From the NCBI GenBank assembly GCA_907165065.1, contig OU015523.1:44815702-44879701 (forward strand): a stretch of DNA of 64,000 nucleotides, read 5' to 3'. Below, one piece after another: positions 1 through 13,100 of this stretch; positions within the stretch are counted from its first letter, which is position 1, and each line of letters opens with the position of its first letter. Both the position numbers and the translations under genes were made by a program. The notes under the pieces were generated by a model, which saw nothing but the letters and a program-made list of their open reading frames with translations, did not search any database and had not been told where the DNA came from. This DNA comes from Caprimulgus europaeus. Lineage: Eukaryota > Chordata > Aves > Caprimulgiformes > Caprimulgidae.

Positions 1-2339
1 GGGGGCTTGTACGGACTGAGCTCTTAAGACTCAACAAGAAAATAAGTAAAATGAAACAAGTAGCCCAGTTTCTCAAGAAAAGAAAGATAACACTGTTCCC
101 AAGCTCAGTAGCACTGATTAGCAGAAAATACCCTCATTTACTGCTACTGTATAGCCTAGACATACATAGTCAAGTTCCCTAATTAGCGCCCTCTGTTATA
201 AGGATAAAGCATACATTCATGTCAGAATGGAGGGGAGAAGACGACGGGTGGGCAAAGATACTTTTTCCATATATAAGAAGCTACCGTGTTTCCGTGGCTC
301 TCCATGGATAGGTTCTGTAGGTGTCCATTGAAACAACAAAGGAAGTTCAAGGGTTCAAAACAGATTTCTGCTGCTTAATACTCAGAAATCTGCATTTTTA
401 AACTCAGTCTCCCTGCTGTGTAATTATGTACGAATTTAAGACTAGTCGTTTTCTTACGAGAGGCTGTGTTGTGCAAATGGGAGACAAAATCAGGTCACTC
501 AATCATGAGAAGTAAATTTCCCCCTCCAGCCGTTGCACTCCAGAGAGAGACAAAGAGGGAAAGGCAGATTTTATTCCCTCCTCAGACTAGTGCAATTTCT
601 AATCATATCCTCCAGAGTTTTGAATATCCCTTCCCTTTCCCTTCAGACCCAGAGACTAACATGGGAACCTAATTAAACTTTAAGTAGTGTCATGTAAAGA
701 CCAACACTGTGTTAAGATTTGACTGAAAGCAAAGATCAGCCAAGGCTGCCTCTGTAAAATACACATCTCCCGTTTCAAAGAAGGCACCTGCCCTCTCTGC
801 GAGTTCTGCAGTCTCCCTCTCTCTTATTTGCCTTTGAATATTTCCTTTAAAGTTGTTTCTTTCCTCTGAGACATTTTATGTATCCACTCAGTGTGTTCAC
901 AATGGTCCATATGCATTGGAGGTCATGCCCTTCCAGAGCAAAAAGCCTAGAGAAGAGACTAACTGAAATTGCTGTGTTTTGCCCGATTCCTCACCTTAGG
1001 ACCGCTCAAACTGTCAGCAGAAATTCTTCCAATTTCACTGTGGCTTTGCAAGGGCAAGAGAATCCACAGCAGCAAAGCCTGACCCAGAATGCAGCCTCCC
1101 TCACCCACCACCCCGTGATGAACATTCACATACGAAAGAACAGCAATATTTTACGAGTCTCCAAAGAAAAACCAACCTATCGCCAGGTGTTGGACCAGAA
1201 TTCAGTATTAACAAACATCTCTGAGACAAAATTTCTATTTCTAAAACTAGCTGATTTCTCATATACTTTCACAGAGAAACCAGTAATTAGGGTTAAGGTT
1301 TTTGCTAGAGATATATAGCAAAGGAAGTACACTAAGCCTAAACCATATGGCTGTGTGTTTTTCATTTGCTCCCAAACATTATTTTCTGTGCAATCATGAA
1401 CGCAAAATAGGTGTTTAGAAAAGTCAACCTGGGAAGAAATGACCACCTTGACTACTTTGGAGGAAGCTACTGTCAAATCAGCCGGCAACAATCGCTTCTG
1501 TAGGAAAAGATTTGACCCAGGTCCGTCAGCTTTATTTAAATATGTCAGACCTGCTCCATGAACAGTTCCGTTACACAGCACAAATTCAGGGTGTGCTGTC
1601 ACTGCCTCATACAAATTGGCTCTTCCAGGGCTCCCACACAATTTCTTATTTGCTTTATGAGCGTTCATTTTCTAGTTTCTATATTAAAAGTAAGTACTAT
1701 CAGACATTTATATTTATTGATTTTTTTTAATCTCTATTTTCAGTGACCAAACACCAACACCAAGTATACCTTATTAATCAAAGCCTATTTTCAAAATAAG
1801 TTAATGCTGTATGGTAGAGGTTACAAAGCTCATTCTCTTTAGTTCCAACATAAGTAATATACTGCATTAGATCAAAAAGGAAAAACAAATCAGGAAGCAT
1901 GTTTTCCTGTTCTGACTCTCTAACATAGCCCACAGTTTCAACCCTGACCCAGCACAGTTCAGTGCTGAAGAGCTGCGGACTAATTCATGGTTAGTGAGTC
2001 AAGCAAGAAAATCAATCACTGGATCACAGTAGTACCCTTTATCTGCAAATGAGAAAAAGCCTGGGGTTTGCCCTTTCTTACCATATACAATAAAATATAA
2101 ATGGCTGAAAAGAATCTTGAAAGAGAAACTTAAATGTGTGAATAAATCTAATCACTGAAGATATTACAATTTAAATATATGTTTGCATGGGTAGATATTT
2201 AACATACACGTACATATCTATGGATGTCAGAAATTACAGCTAAGGCTGCCACACTCAAACTCTGTTTATGACCACAGTCAGACAAGCTGCATGCTTCCCC
2301 AGCTCCCCACTTCTTGAACTTGCTGTGGTCACAAGGCTA
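1..2339. other. Unannotated intronic DNA
   Basis: A/T-rich unique-looking sequence within NHS intron 1. Short frames on both strands (for example 878-1,318 plus and 1,177-1,668 minus) overlap each other and resemble nothing known. I see no mobile element or RNA gene. Confidence 0.6.
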
Positions 2340-2380
2340 TTTTTTTTGAGAGAGAGAGAGTTGAGAGAGAGTTGAGAGAG
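2340..2380. repeat. Simple repeat T8 plus (GA)n in three blocks
   Basis: An 8-T run is followed by three GA blocks of 13, 9 and 7 bases separated by TT. It is a low-complexity purine-rich microsatellite and no function is implied. Confidence 0.9.
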
Positions 2381-2654
2381 TAAACTGAAGGTGAATCTTG
2401 AACATAATCTTGGGGTTTCAGCCTGATTTGACACTTTGCTATTTGAAAGAGGCATTAGTGCGTGGTCTACTGAAAACAGACTTCACTAATTTATTGAGAA
2501 AGCATTTTTCTCCCTGCACAGGGTAGGTTATCATAGGCTATGTTCAGAGGGAAGAGAGATCGCCGGTAGCCACTAAACAGCTATTAAACACCTCTATCTG
2601 ACTTCTGCTAAAGTACTCTCCTGAAATAAGAGCAAATTCCAACACTATAGGCCC

Positions 2655-3063
2655 AACTGCAGGCCTGGAGAACAAGTCTTATGAGGAGCTGCTGAGGGAG
2701 TGGGAGTTGTTTATTCTGGAGGAAAAGAGGCTGGGGGGAGACCTTATCGCTCTCTACAACTACCTGAAGGGAGGGTGGAGCAAGGTGGGAGCCAGTCTCT
2801 TCTCCCAGGTAACAAGCAACAGAAGAGGAAATGGCCGCAAGTTGTGCCAGGGGAGGTTTAGATTGGATGTTAGGAAAAGGGTAGTCAAGCATTGGAACAG
2901 GCTGCCTAGGGAAGTGGTGGAGTTACCTTCCCTGGTGGTACTTAAAAGATGGGTAGACGAGGTGCTTATGGACATGGTTTAGAAGTGGAATTGGTAGTGT
3001 TAGGTTTATGGTTGAACTCAATGATCTTAAAGGTCTTTTCCTACCACTATGACTCTATGATTT
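2655..3063 (+). mobile_element. CR1 LINE, 5'-truncated 3' end
   Basis: This is the last ~400 bp of a CR1 non-LTR retrotransposon, the dominant avian LINE. Recognisable blocks in order are the GAGGAGCTGCTGAGGGAG-like stretch, 'GGGGGAGACCTTATCGCTCTCTACAACTACCTGAA', 'TTGTGCCAGGGGAGGTTTAGATTGGATGTTAGG', 'CATTGGAACAGGCTGCC', and the terminal 'GATCTTAAAGGTCTTTTCC' followed by an imperfect CTATGACTCTATGAT tail. The end of the reverse-transcriptase ORF and the 3' UTR are present and the copy is inactive. It sits sense to the plus strand, antisense to NHS, inside intron 1. Confidence 0.95.
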
Positions 3064-6000
3064 CTCAGCAAATGTCCCTCCAATGCTAGCTAGGGGCCTG
3101 CACAACAACTTCTCTCCGAAACCTTCCTTGTCCAAGCACTCAGCAAGCCTCATTTTTCCTTGAATGCATTTCAAGGTCTCCTCCTCCCTCAAAGTGCACT
3201 CACCAGGCAGCTTTTACATCAGCCCATTTTTATAAGAAAATTAGTTACTCACCAACTACATATCCACCTTTTCTTACATGATATGTCCTACTCTTGTTGA
3301 ACCCAGTGTTCCCCCTAGCAATGAGGGGACCTCACAGGTCATAAGCAAGCATGGCACAAATGAGGGAACTGAAAAATTAAGCTCTGCCAAACCTATGCTA
3401 GCTTGAGGACTGTAGCACTAACACACATCTCCAGACACAGAATCAGCAACATCTAGCTGGGCTTATTACCGCTGTACTGGAGCCAGAACTTACAAAGCTG
3501 GAGGTAGAGTCAGCATGAAGGACAGGGAAAGTATCAGCTGTGCTCAAGAAAGGAAATGGTAAAGCAAGGTGAGAAACTGGACACAGCCAGGCCCAGGACC
3601 CACTCAAAGCTGTTTCATGTGAGGCATTTGAATGCAAAAGATTGGGAAGTATTAGCTGGAAAAATAAAAAGCAAGCCCAGCACTAGGAGTTCAGATGATA
3701 AATCCCTCCAGATGGGACCCACGCACCACCGTTCTTTCGGTCCGATCTCCTGTTACAAAGGACTGAAGCCACAAAACTGCTCTCAGATCACACACATCTA
3801 TAGTGAACTCGCTCCTCTTTGAATTTGATTTCAGCATGCATTAAAAGGAAAGGATTTCTCTTTCAGCTCTTGTTAGTATTTTCATCCCATTTTGGAATTT
3901 GTCTATTATTTTTATCTTCTGATTTAGAAATGTTAATAAAGATTGATGGTCTCCCTGAGGAAAAACAGGTGAGGAGATAGCACAACTCGGATTATATCAT
4001 CCCAATAAATCTTCCTTTCAAAACAAACACAGCTTTCTCTGCTTGCACAACACTGCTCTTTAAAGACCATACTTTGTTTTTTAATAAAGAAAAAAAGTCT
4101 TTCAACTGTGTTAACGATTAGCAAATGAATATGGCAGCTAACCAAGATCAGGTCTGTAGCTTTAGTCACTTATCTGATTAATACACATAAATGAAGGATT
4201 CTGTAGCTTTCACTTACAATTGCTGAAGTCATCGGAATTAGATGGCACAGTGAGGAAAAGCTGCAGCACTGAGCCTGGAGAGACAGGGAGGGTGGAGAGA
4301 GAAACTGAGGAGAAAGGAGCTCCCAGAACACATACGCATAAGGACACCGCTGTCGGCAAACTCCTTTGAGTGGTGAACGATACAGAGAAATAAGAATTCC
4401 AGAAACAGCTTATAAAAATAATTACTGGCATGAAAAGATCTACAGATGGAAAGAGACTGAAGAGGTCTGATGTATTTAAGGGCACATGAAAGAGGTACAC
4501 AAAGATATGAATAGCACAAAGAAAGAACTCTGGGATTCTTTAATCATCCAGCTTTGTAATGCAAGAACAAGTGGGTATTCAGAGAAACTAAACCCATTCC
4601 AGAGAGTTCCCAGGCAATACACAGGTAACCTGCAGAGCTGCTGGCCACATTTCATTCACGAGTATTTGAGGATGGCCATGAGGCTTATTGTGGAAAGAAT
4701 ACTTTTTATTCCCCTTGAGCCTTCTCCCTGTGTTACCTCAGCCTACAGTAGCCCAGGCATGTGATGGGGGAGACCCCACCACTGTTACAGCAGGAACACT
4801 AAGACTGTTGTGTGGTTGTTTCCATGGCCCTGGAACACCAACACAGAGGCGCTTCACCCTTCCTCCAGCAGCGGCGAGGCCGAATACAACATCCCAAACT
4901 GCCATCCTTAGGCATTTTCACAGCTACTGGAGCTGGTGCACATGGACACAGCTCCTCAGCTTTTCTTAACAGCTGATAAAAGGGGGAAACTAATGCAGAT
5001 CTGCCATGGGCCACAGCTGTGGAGTCCTCCTAAAGCTGTAGAAGCAATTTAAAACAAGTCTGGGAAGACACAGGGCCAGTGGTCTGGGCTAATTTCTACA
5101 GTTGACAAGAAAACCAAGTTCTCCCCAGGTAAATGGGCAGAGGAATCAATCCTGCACCACATCAGCACCTGGGGAGCAAGGAGCACGGGGCAGAAGAGGC
5201 ACCCTTGGTACAACTCACGCCATATGCAATGGGGTAGCTTTTGCCTCCAGAGGACAGAAAAATGTTAATGGAAATGATCCAGCTTGCTGTGACTGCTCCA
5301 CATGCTTGCTCTTTTAGTGAGCTCCCTCAGAGAGGGAAAGAAAAAAAACAAAACAAAAAACCAGAAATGATTCATGAGGGCATGAAACTTTGTCTGCCTG
5401 AATAATGAACTAACGGTTGGCCTTGCCGACAGCCCCGCGTCCTTTTAGAATCTCATCAGTCTGCGCTTTGTTCTCAGGCCCCGCTCAGCCATCAGCTGAG
5501 GAAGTTCCATCTGTCTCGGCAGTAAGCGGTAATGATAGCAAGGGTTAAATACCACTTACATGGAGGTACAAAAGGCCAGCATCATTTTATATGAGGCCAG
5601 ACAGCTGGTTTGTATAATTCCAGTTTTCACAGAGCATTTTCTTTCCAGTGCATCCCCTTAAAAAAACTTTTCCCCACAAGTTAATTCTCTCACTGGAGAA
5701 TGCCAGCACAGCTCCAATTATCAGTGACATAATACAAAGCTAAATTCACTGTCAAATGCAGACCTGGGCTAAGACTTCAAGAGAAAAGCTCTAACAAAAG
5801 TCCTCACCATGCAATCATTTTAAAGACAAGGTAGAGAGTTTGTTTTGTGTCTATCCTGTTGGTTTTTTTCCCCAAAAAAACCCCTTACTGCTCTATGTTT
5901 CTATGAGTTTCCAGATAAGAACATCTGTTTTTAAATAATCTCAGTGCTGCTTTGGAGTTTCTACAGCATACAAGCACACAATCAGCTGCTTTTTATTAAC

Positions 6001-9000
6001 TTATTTGTTTGTGCAACAGCATTGGTGAATGTTCATCCATTCATCGCTGCACATCAAGCAACTGAGGCAGATCCAGTAGCAGGAGCGTTCAGTGCTTGCC
6101 AATTCTGGTGCATCAGCACTACCTACTAGCTGAATCATGCTTGCCTTGCCTAAGTAAGCACTCACTGAAGACACACACAGAGTTGCTTACTGAATCCTCT
6201 TTCCTCCATGTTTTAACATCTAAAAAGTGAGTTGAAAACATAAGTCAACAGCAAGGCATTCAAGGTGCAGTTGAATCCCCCTTCCTCCCTCATCTCCAAG
6301 ATTTTCCCAAATCATGGAAAAATGCCCTTTTGTAGGGATACCCCTGCAACATGAGTACAGGATGGAACTGATCCATGAGAACTCCTGTAAATAGCTTTTA
6401 CACTATCATGCACAGCTTTGCAAAGCTTTGAAATACATTCCTGGAAGCTCTTGGGATTTCTTGCAGAGTGTGAACTAACAGTGTGTGATTGCCAAAGAGC
6501 TGAGGGGAGGGGGCAGAGCAAAGCAGGGTCCCTGCTGTGTGCCCCTCAGCTCACTACTTGAAGACTTTGGTACTTCACTCTTCTGTTGGGGATGGATGGA
6601 AAACACTGGACATCACTATCCAATCCACAAGATGATAGGGCAGGAGCAATACTGAGACCCACAGGCACAGGATGTGCCACAGCAGCCTTCAAGGACCAGA
6701 AACAAACAGTTTCATCATTTCAACAATATGCACATCAACACAAAAGGGAGAAAGACTCTTTACTGTGCTTGGTCTGATTGACAGCCTACTAAAGGTCTGT
6801 CTTCTCTGCAAGTCTTCCTAATGACTCAGAGCAGTGGAACTGGTGCCTATCCTCTTAGAGGATAAATGAAAAAGCATGGTCCTTGAAGCTTTTAATCATG
6901 GCACCTCGAGCTCTTAAATGCTTCAAAGACTGGATTATAGAGAGGTACACAAAAGAACTAGAAAATCCCATAGAGTCCAGTCTGATCTCTGTGACTATAT
7001 ATATTCTGTAACTACCCCTTTGACAGCACCATCCTATCAGATCCGATTTTGAATCTTTGCAATGACTGGATGTGGAGATGCTGTGTGTGATGGAGCCAGG
7101 GGGTGTTTCAGTGAAAGGCAGGTCTCAATTTGTCCTACAGTGCCTAATGATCTTACAAGCATGGATTAGAAGTAGTTTTGAAATGTCTGGACCAAAGCAC
7201 TATTGCTGTCCCTGCTGGAAACAAAAGCACCGTGTAATTGTGCCACAAAACAAGAAGTTGCATAACAAGTCCTCTCCTCTACCAATCTCCCACTGTAAAT
7301 CCAAGAACGGGGATCTCCACCTCCACTAAAATGAACAAAGCTGTAGATATGGGTTTAAAAGGTAAGGGGGATCTAATTACACTTTACAAGCCACCTGCAG
7401 ATCTTGAGTAAACTACTGTTTAATTGAATCATTCTTCTGAAATTTTCTTTAAAGAAAGATATTGACTCATGGTTTCTTTGATCCTTTCCAACACAAGCAG
7501 CTATATGAAGAAAGCAATTTTCCTTCCTTGAGTCCTCTCCTATTTGTTTCCCGTAGCGTCAGCCTGCTCCTGCAGGCAGTCCCCGTTTGTGCCTTAACTC
7601 TGCTTATCCTGCCCACCATCTCTTTTAAAGACGCAGCAGTTCTGATTAAGTGCCATCAGGTCTACTAGTGAGGTAAGTCTACTGTCATGGGTAGGTAAGC
7701 CAAAATGATTTCTAACCTCTGCCCAAGCACAGCAAAGAACTACCATGTCAAGACACTGTTTGTGACTTCCCCAGCCTCTACTAGCATTTTGGGAAAGAGC
7801 TGACTCCTAATATACCCTGCTCTGACCACATCCCCTCAGGAATCCTAATCAAGCTTAATCTTCTCCCAAATCCTTCTGTGCTGGAGCATCTCTTTCTTGG
7901 GAGACTTCATAAATACATGATAATTTAAATATTCTTCTGCAGGTGAATGTTATCTACACTGCCTCTACCATGCTTGTGAACTATGGAGAAAAAGGAAATA
8001 TTAGTTTAACAATGCAATAAGGTTATGGTAACAAAAGCAAAGCTACAGCTTTCCATAACATTAGATTTACTATATTAAGCTTTTAATACTGCAAGAGATT
8101 AACAGTGACAGATTCTGTGGTAGACTAGCAAAAGTTATTGCAATTCTTGCAACTTTCACATTAATCACATTTAAACATGCTGCTAACAGATGGGCATCAT
8201 GGAGCGCTAGGTCTCTCACGAGCCAGTACTAACAAAAAGCATGCCTAGGAGATCTTGTGGCTTCTACAGTTCAGAGATTGTATATGCAGGCATTTTATTA
8301 TTGTTTTTGTTGTATGTTATCTATGATTATTAGAAAAGCTCAAGTTAAATAGATGACAGACTTCAGCACACAGGAGTGGGAAGGGAAAGGGAGGGGGGCA
8401 GAAAGAACCAAAACAAGACCACCCACACAAAGTTCCTCTAAGTCCACATTTCACATGCATGATTATGATTTTTCCACTACAGAGGGAAAGCCTTAGATTC
8501 TGCACTGCAAGATTTATTCTGACACTACAACCCACACAAACCTCTTCCCAAAGCCCAAGCTGTGAAAAGTGATCTGCCAGACACCAGCCTGGCTGGGCAG
8601 AAAATGACAATCCATCCTCTCCTTTCATTAGGGCAGATATCAAGCTCAGGTGGCCCTTTCTGACTGAAGTTAGGAGAGCACCTGAAGAGAACTGCAGTGT
8701 TAGCACTCATCAGCCAGACAGAACGTATCAGACATTTATTAAACTTCCTAGAACCGTTTTTTAATTAAACCAAGTCCCATGGTACAACCTCATCTTTACA
8801 TGATTGTAATTAACCAGGACACGCTGTCTGTAATGTAAGAAAGCTCAATCTCCTCTATGAGTCAGGCCTCAGAAGAAAGATTGGCAACTGCAAACTTAGC
8901 CCAGCTTAAAGTTGGTCCTCATGGGACAAGAGCTGCAGTTCTCAGTAACAAGAAATCCTGCTTGCTGAAGGAATACTGTGAAGAACAGAAGCACTCGATG

Positions 9001-10133
9001 TAGAAAGGTCTCAGCCCCACAAATTGCTTGCCATTTACAAAACAGGACAGTACCCATGGGGTACCTGCACAGTATCCATCACTGGACAACCCAGCTCATC
9101 CTCACTGCCTATGTGATACCGCCTCTGAGAAGGGATGGGCCGTCACCCTGCCACCCTGCCAGCTGAGGAACAGAGGCATACAGAGCCTGTGGTGACACCC
9201 ACTTCACCTCATGGCATTTAACAGAAGCTAGGGAACTCATTCAAGCATACAACCTAGAAACTTTATCTGCTCAACAGTGAGAGACAGGCCCACCTTTGAA
9301 TGGGATGAACTACCACAATGGCCTGAAGTTTAGAGTGCTAAAAGTTGGTGATCTGAATCCCACTAAGAACCTTCAACCAAGCCACCATGAGAAGTCAATG
9401 GATTAATTCAGGTCTCCTAAGCACTAATATTCTAGTTGCTGGGCACCCTCCTCCTCGTCCTCAGCTCCAACGTGCAGAGCTGAACATCCTCAGCTTACTC
9501 AGGAGGGACTCAGCACTTGGATGGCTCTGAGTGTCCTTTTCACATCTACCAGCCATTTACAGATAGCAGCTGAGTCCATCTAAAAGCTATCTTCTATGTT
9601 TTCTCATAAATGAAATGGTGCAGACATGGCCCATTGGTGGAAAAATAAATAGCAAAGATACTGTCATTCGTGTGCTGCTTTCCAAACCGCTGGGAGGCCA
9701 GCTGCCCTGCAGGGCCAGATCCAGGCAGGGCTGGAGGTCCTGCAGCTACAACTCATCAGGATTTTCTTTCAAATCGTATCACACCCCATGATATACAGTG
9801 GTTGCCTAGCATGGAAGAGATAAAATCCTATCCGGACAGTTAGATAGCAATTCCATCTTTAAGCTAAGACCTATGCTATAAGACTCATTCCAAGGGCTGG
9901 AGTGGTATGGAAAACATTCCACAGGCTCCATCCTGGCGAAGCATGGCTGCCTGCAAGCAAGTTTCAGCATTACTCAGCCTGTAGCACCCTGCCCATAAGG
10001 TACATGAAGGAATTCAGTGCTGCTGTGCAACGGAAAACTTCCCTGGCAGTGAAAAAGGAGACCCTGGTCTGAATACCACCCGAGGTATTCACACCTCACA
10101 GCTTCTTCAAAGATAACATCCACTCTGCTTTGC
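3064..10133. other. Unannotated intronic DNA
   Basis: Unique-looking intron 1 sequence. It holds a small hairpin GG-T7-CCCC-A7-CC near 5,861-5,882 and scattered A/T-rich stretches. The interval 6,960-7,030 vaguely resembles an old dispersed repeat, but too weakly to assign. I see no exon, RNA gene or recent mobile element. Confidence 0.5.
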
Positions 10134-10159
10134 TTTTTTTTTTTTTTTTTTTTTTTTTT
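10134..10159. repeat. Poly-T tract (26 T) followed by C5
   Basis: A pure 26-base T run. On the minus strand it is poly-A of the length left by a recent retroposed transcript, but I see no recognisable retrocopy beside it and no flanking duplication, so it is listed as a homopolymer only. Confidence 0.9.
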
Positions 10160-13100
10160 CCCCCTTCCAATCATCTTCCCCACTATACATACACAACACC
10201 ATCCACAGTAACATTATGGAAAAATGAATACTCTAATGTTTCTTCAGCAGAAATGGAAAGCAAAGCAGAGGAGGGTACTTAGGGACCAGAAGATAAATAA
10301 TCTCCTTTTGATGCAACTTGTTCAGGATGAGCCTGATCCTTAGATTCAGGCCGGCTAGACATACAGGCCAGAAGCATCCAAGTTATTTTAAACAAGCCAT
10401 GTTGTGTAGTACAGCTTCTACAAACACTGCTTCAGCAAGTGGTCTTTCAGGAATGACAGAGACTGCTTCCTCACCCACTCCATTCCCAGTGCTGACTCCT
10501 CTCCCACACACCAACACCGTCCTGCCAGAAGCTGCGCAGCACCCAGGCAGGGCAGCACGAGCTGCCCATCAACATTACGTATGGGAATGTTCTGCCTTAG
10601 AAAACAGCTAGGTTGCAAAGAGGAAGCAGAGAAGAAATGTCAGCCAGTCCGCAAACCAAAGCTGCTAAGCGGCTTGTCAAGGAAGGGGAGAAGAAGGGGA
10701 GGTGGGAGGCACAATTCACTTGCTACTAACGGCATATGAAACCAGGAAGGAAAAAGGCTGGAGGATGGCAGAAAGACCTCTGAAGTGGTTTCCTCGTCAG
10801 TGTGAAACCAGGCTCCTCAGACCCCAAACTCTCAATGATAGCTGCAGAGCCACATTCCAGTGTCCACAATGCACTCGGCCAGGACTGCGCTGGAATGAGG
10901 CTTCCAGGGAGCAAGGGTTCATGTGATACTCACAACTGAACACTACACCTCCGAAATGCAGAAAAATCAGGCAGGCTTCCCCATAGCTTTACAAGGTTGT
11001 ATAATGTTCCTGTAGTGCTATCAGGACAGAAAGTAGTAGAGAGAGCTCTGTATTACTCAGGTGAAAATATTACTGGTATATAATTTAACATCCTCATACC
11101 CAAGGAATAATTAAATAATTAATCTGAAAGAAAAAAAAAAAAAAACAAACAAAAAAAACAAGAACTAATTTAACACAGCAAATGTATCTTGGATTAAGAA
11201 GTATTGGAGTATTGGCCAAAGTTTGACTCAGTCAGCTCTAGCCTTCAACACTTAGAGCACTTAATTATGCTATCCAGCATTTTAGCTCTAGGGCTCTGTC
11301 CATCTGGCTCACGCCACTAGAATCAAGAAGCTACAGAAGAACAGACTGCAGCAAACAAGGTCAGTATGTGCCAACTTCTGTAGAGACATATTTAACAAGC
11401 CCAAGGTTGGACTGTCTCAAAAGGGAATGAAGGCAGGGGAGACAACTCTGTGCAAAAGTAAATACAAGTACAGCTACAGACTTGCATCACTTTACCTTTT
11501 ATTTACCCATCTGTTCTCTGGGAAGAATTAGTTTCATGAACTTGGCTGAGATTTTCTACATTTTTATTTTATTTTTCAGCCCTTGCTGTAATATATAGCA
11601 GGGGCAATTCATTCAAAAGCAAGGGATTTACTCTTGTACGTACAACCAAACAGCATAATTCCCACATCCCCAAGCAAGATGTACCTCACTTCTGGGGCAG
11701 GATCACCCATCACATCCACTAGAAGAGTTTCCATCAATACCATCACAATCTCTCCAGTCCAAGCTAATCTTCCACTGTGAGACAAAGGGGATGGGAAGGC
11801 AGTGAACTCAACCACAAGATGTTTTTGGATGAATACACAAAGTCAAAACAAGGAAAGAACACAAGAAATCAATTACCTTCAATTTTTACCTTTGTAACAA
11901 GAGCTGGAATACTGAATATTTTCTCAATTGTTTGATCAGAATGCTGCTGATGTGGCTGTCAAATTCTCCTCCCCTTTATTAAGCTTTTCTAACCTTAGTG
12001 AGTAATATCTTGTCCAGTCTTTCTACTGGTCTTCCTCTTTTATCTAGCTATGTATATAGATATATAAAAAGGTGGTGTTCTTCTAGTGAGACACAGAATT
12101 TTGAGGAAGAAGAATCCAAGCCGCTTCTATTTCAACTAATGTTTATAAAAGTCTGCACAAAATTGTGGACACTTATTTATTTTATGGTAACAGAACTTTT
12201 TAGTCTCACAGTCCAAAATGCTGCTTATCAGGTCAGATCTACAGCCAAATAGGAAACAAAATTCCAGAAAGGAAATAAATAATCACCCTGAGTTACGGTA
12301 TTTTGCAGTTCACTCTCATTTCTTTTAATGAATTGCCATTCTGCTAGGTTCTTCAGTACAGCACTTAAGAACAAGCAGATAAATGAAAAATACTTCTAAT
12401 CTACATTAATAATTTGTGTTAAGTTCCACTTGGACAATTTCCTAAATGAATAGGCACATTATAGCTGCCGAAGATAGCTGTAACCCATTCACTCATTTAC
12501 AGACCCAGCGCTCCTCAAACAGGGGTGCTTATTTCCATAACCTACCTGTAGGCAGATGATTCTATCATTGGTTCTGATCTAGAATCAACCTTTAAATTTT
12601 GCATGTACTGACAGAGGTTCTTAAAAAAGTTGACAGTACAAGCTGGGTAAATTCCGTGGGTCATACTTTAAACAGGCAGACAAGTGTCAAGGGGAACTCT
12701 GAGCACAGATCCAGCCTGCTTCAGCCTCTCTCCTCCTCCTCTGTTAGACCTCGGCAGTCAGCCTCATCTGCGGTCAACCCATGGTCAAGGCTGCTGTCCT
12801 AGCTCACCTCCCAAGCACTCCAGCTAGCTTCCTTCAAACAAAGCACTGCAGGGCATGGTGCATGCGGCTGGCAACCGCACATCTGTCTGTACAACACGGC
12901 TATCTTACACAGCCCTGCTGCCTTGATTTGCACAGCTGGCCAATAGCAGATATATTGCTGCCTGGGAAGCCCCTTGGCCCAGGCAGTGGCCCAGCCCCAC
13001 AGCCTTGCCCTGGGCTCGTTGGCTGGCCCAGGAATGAGCAAGAATGAAACTGGAGACATCTCTGTGCGGACTAGCGTTGCTTTGGCACCCCGGCTTGCAA

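Noticed and set aside
6960..7030. Possible old dispersed repeat (CCATAGAGTCCAGTCTGATCTC…)
   Set aside because: A vague resemblance to an amniote repeat, but too short and too diverged to name.
9158..9215. Possible MIR-like stretch (CTGAGGAACAGAGGCATACAGAG…)
   Set aside because: Only about 30 bases resemble a MIR core tail, with no supporting sequence on either side.
10134..10159. Poly-T as the tail of a minus-strand processed pseudogene
   Set aside because: No coding-like retrocopy lies next to it and no flanking duplication was found.
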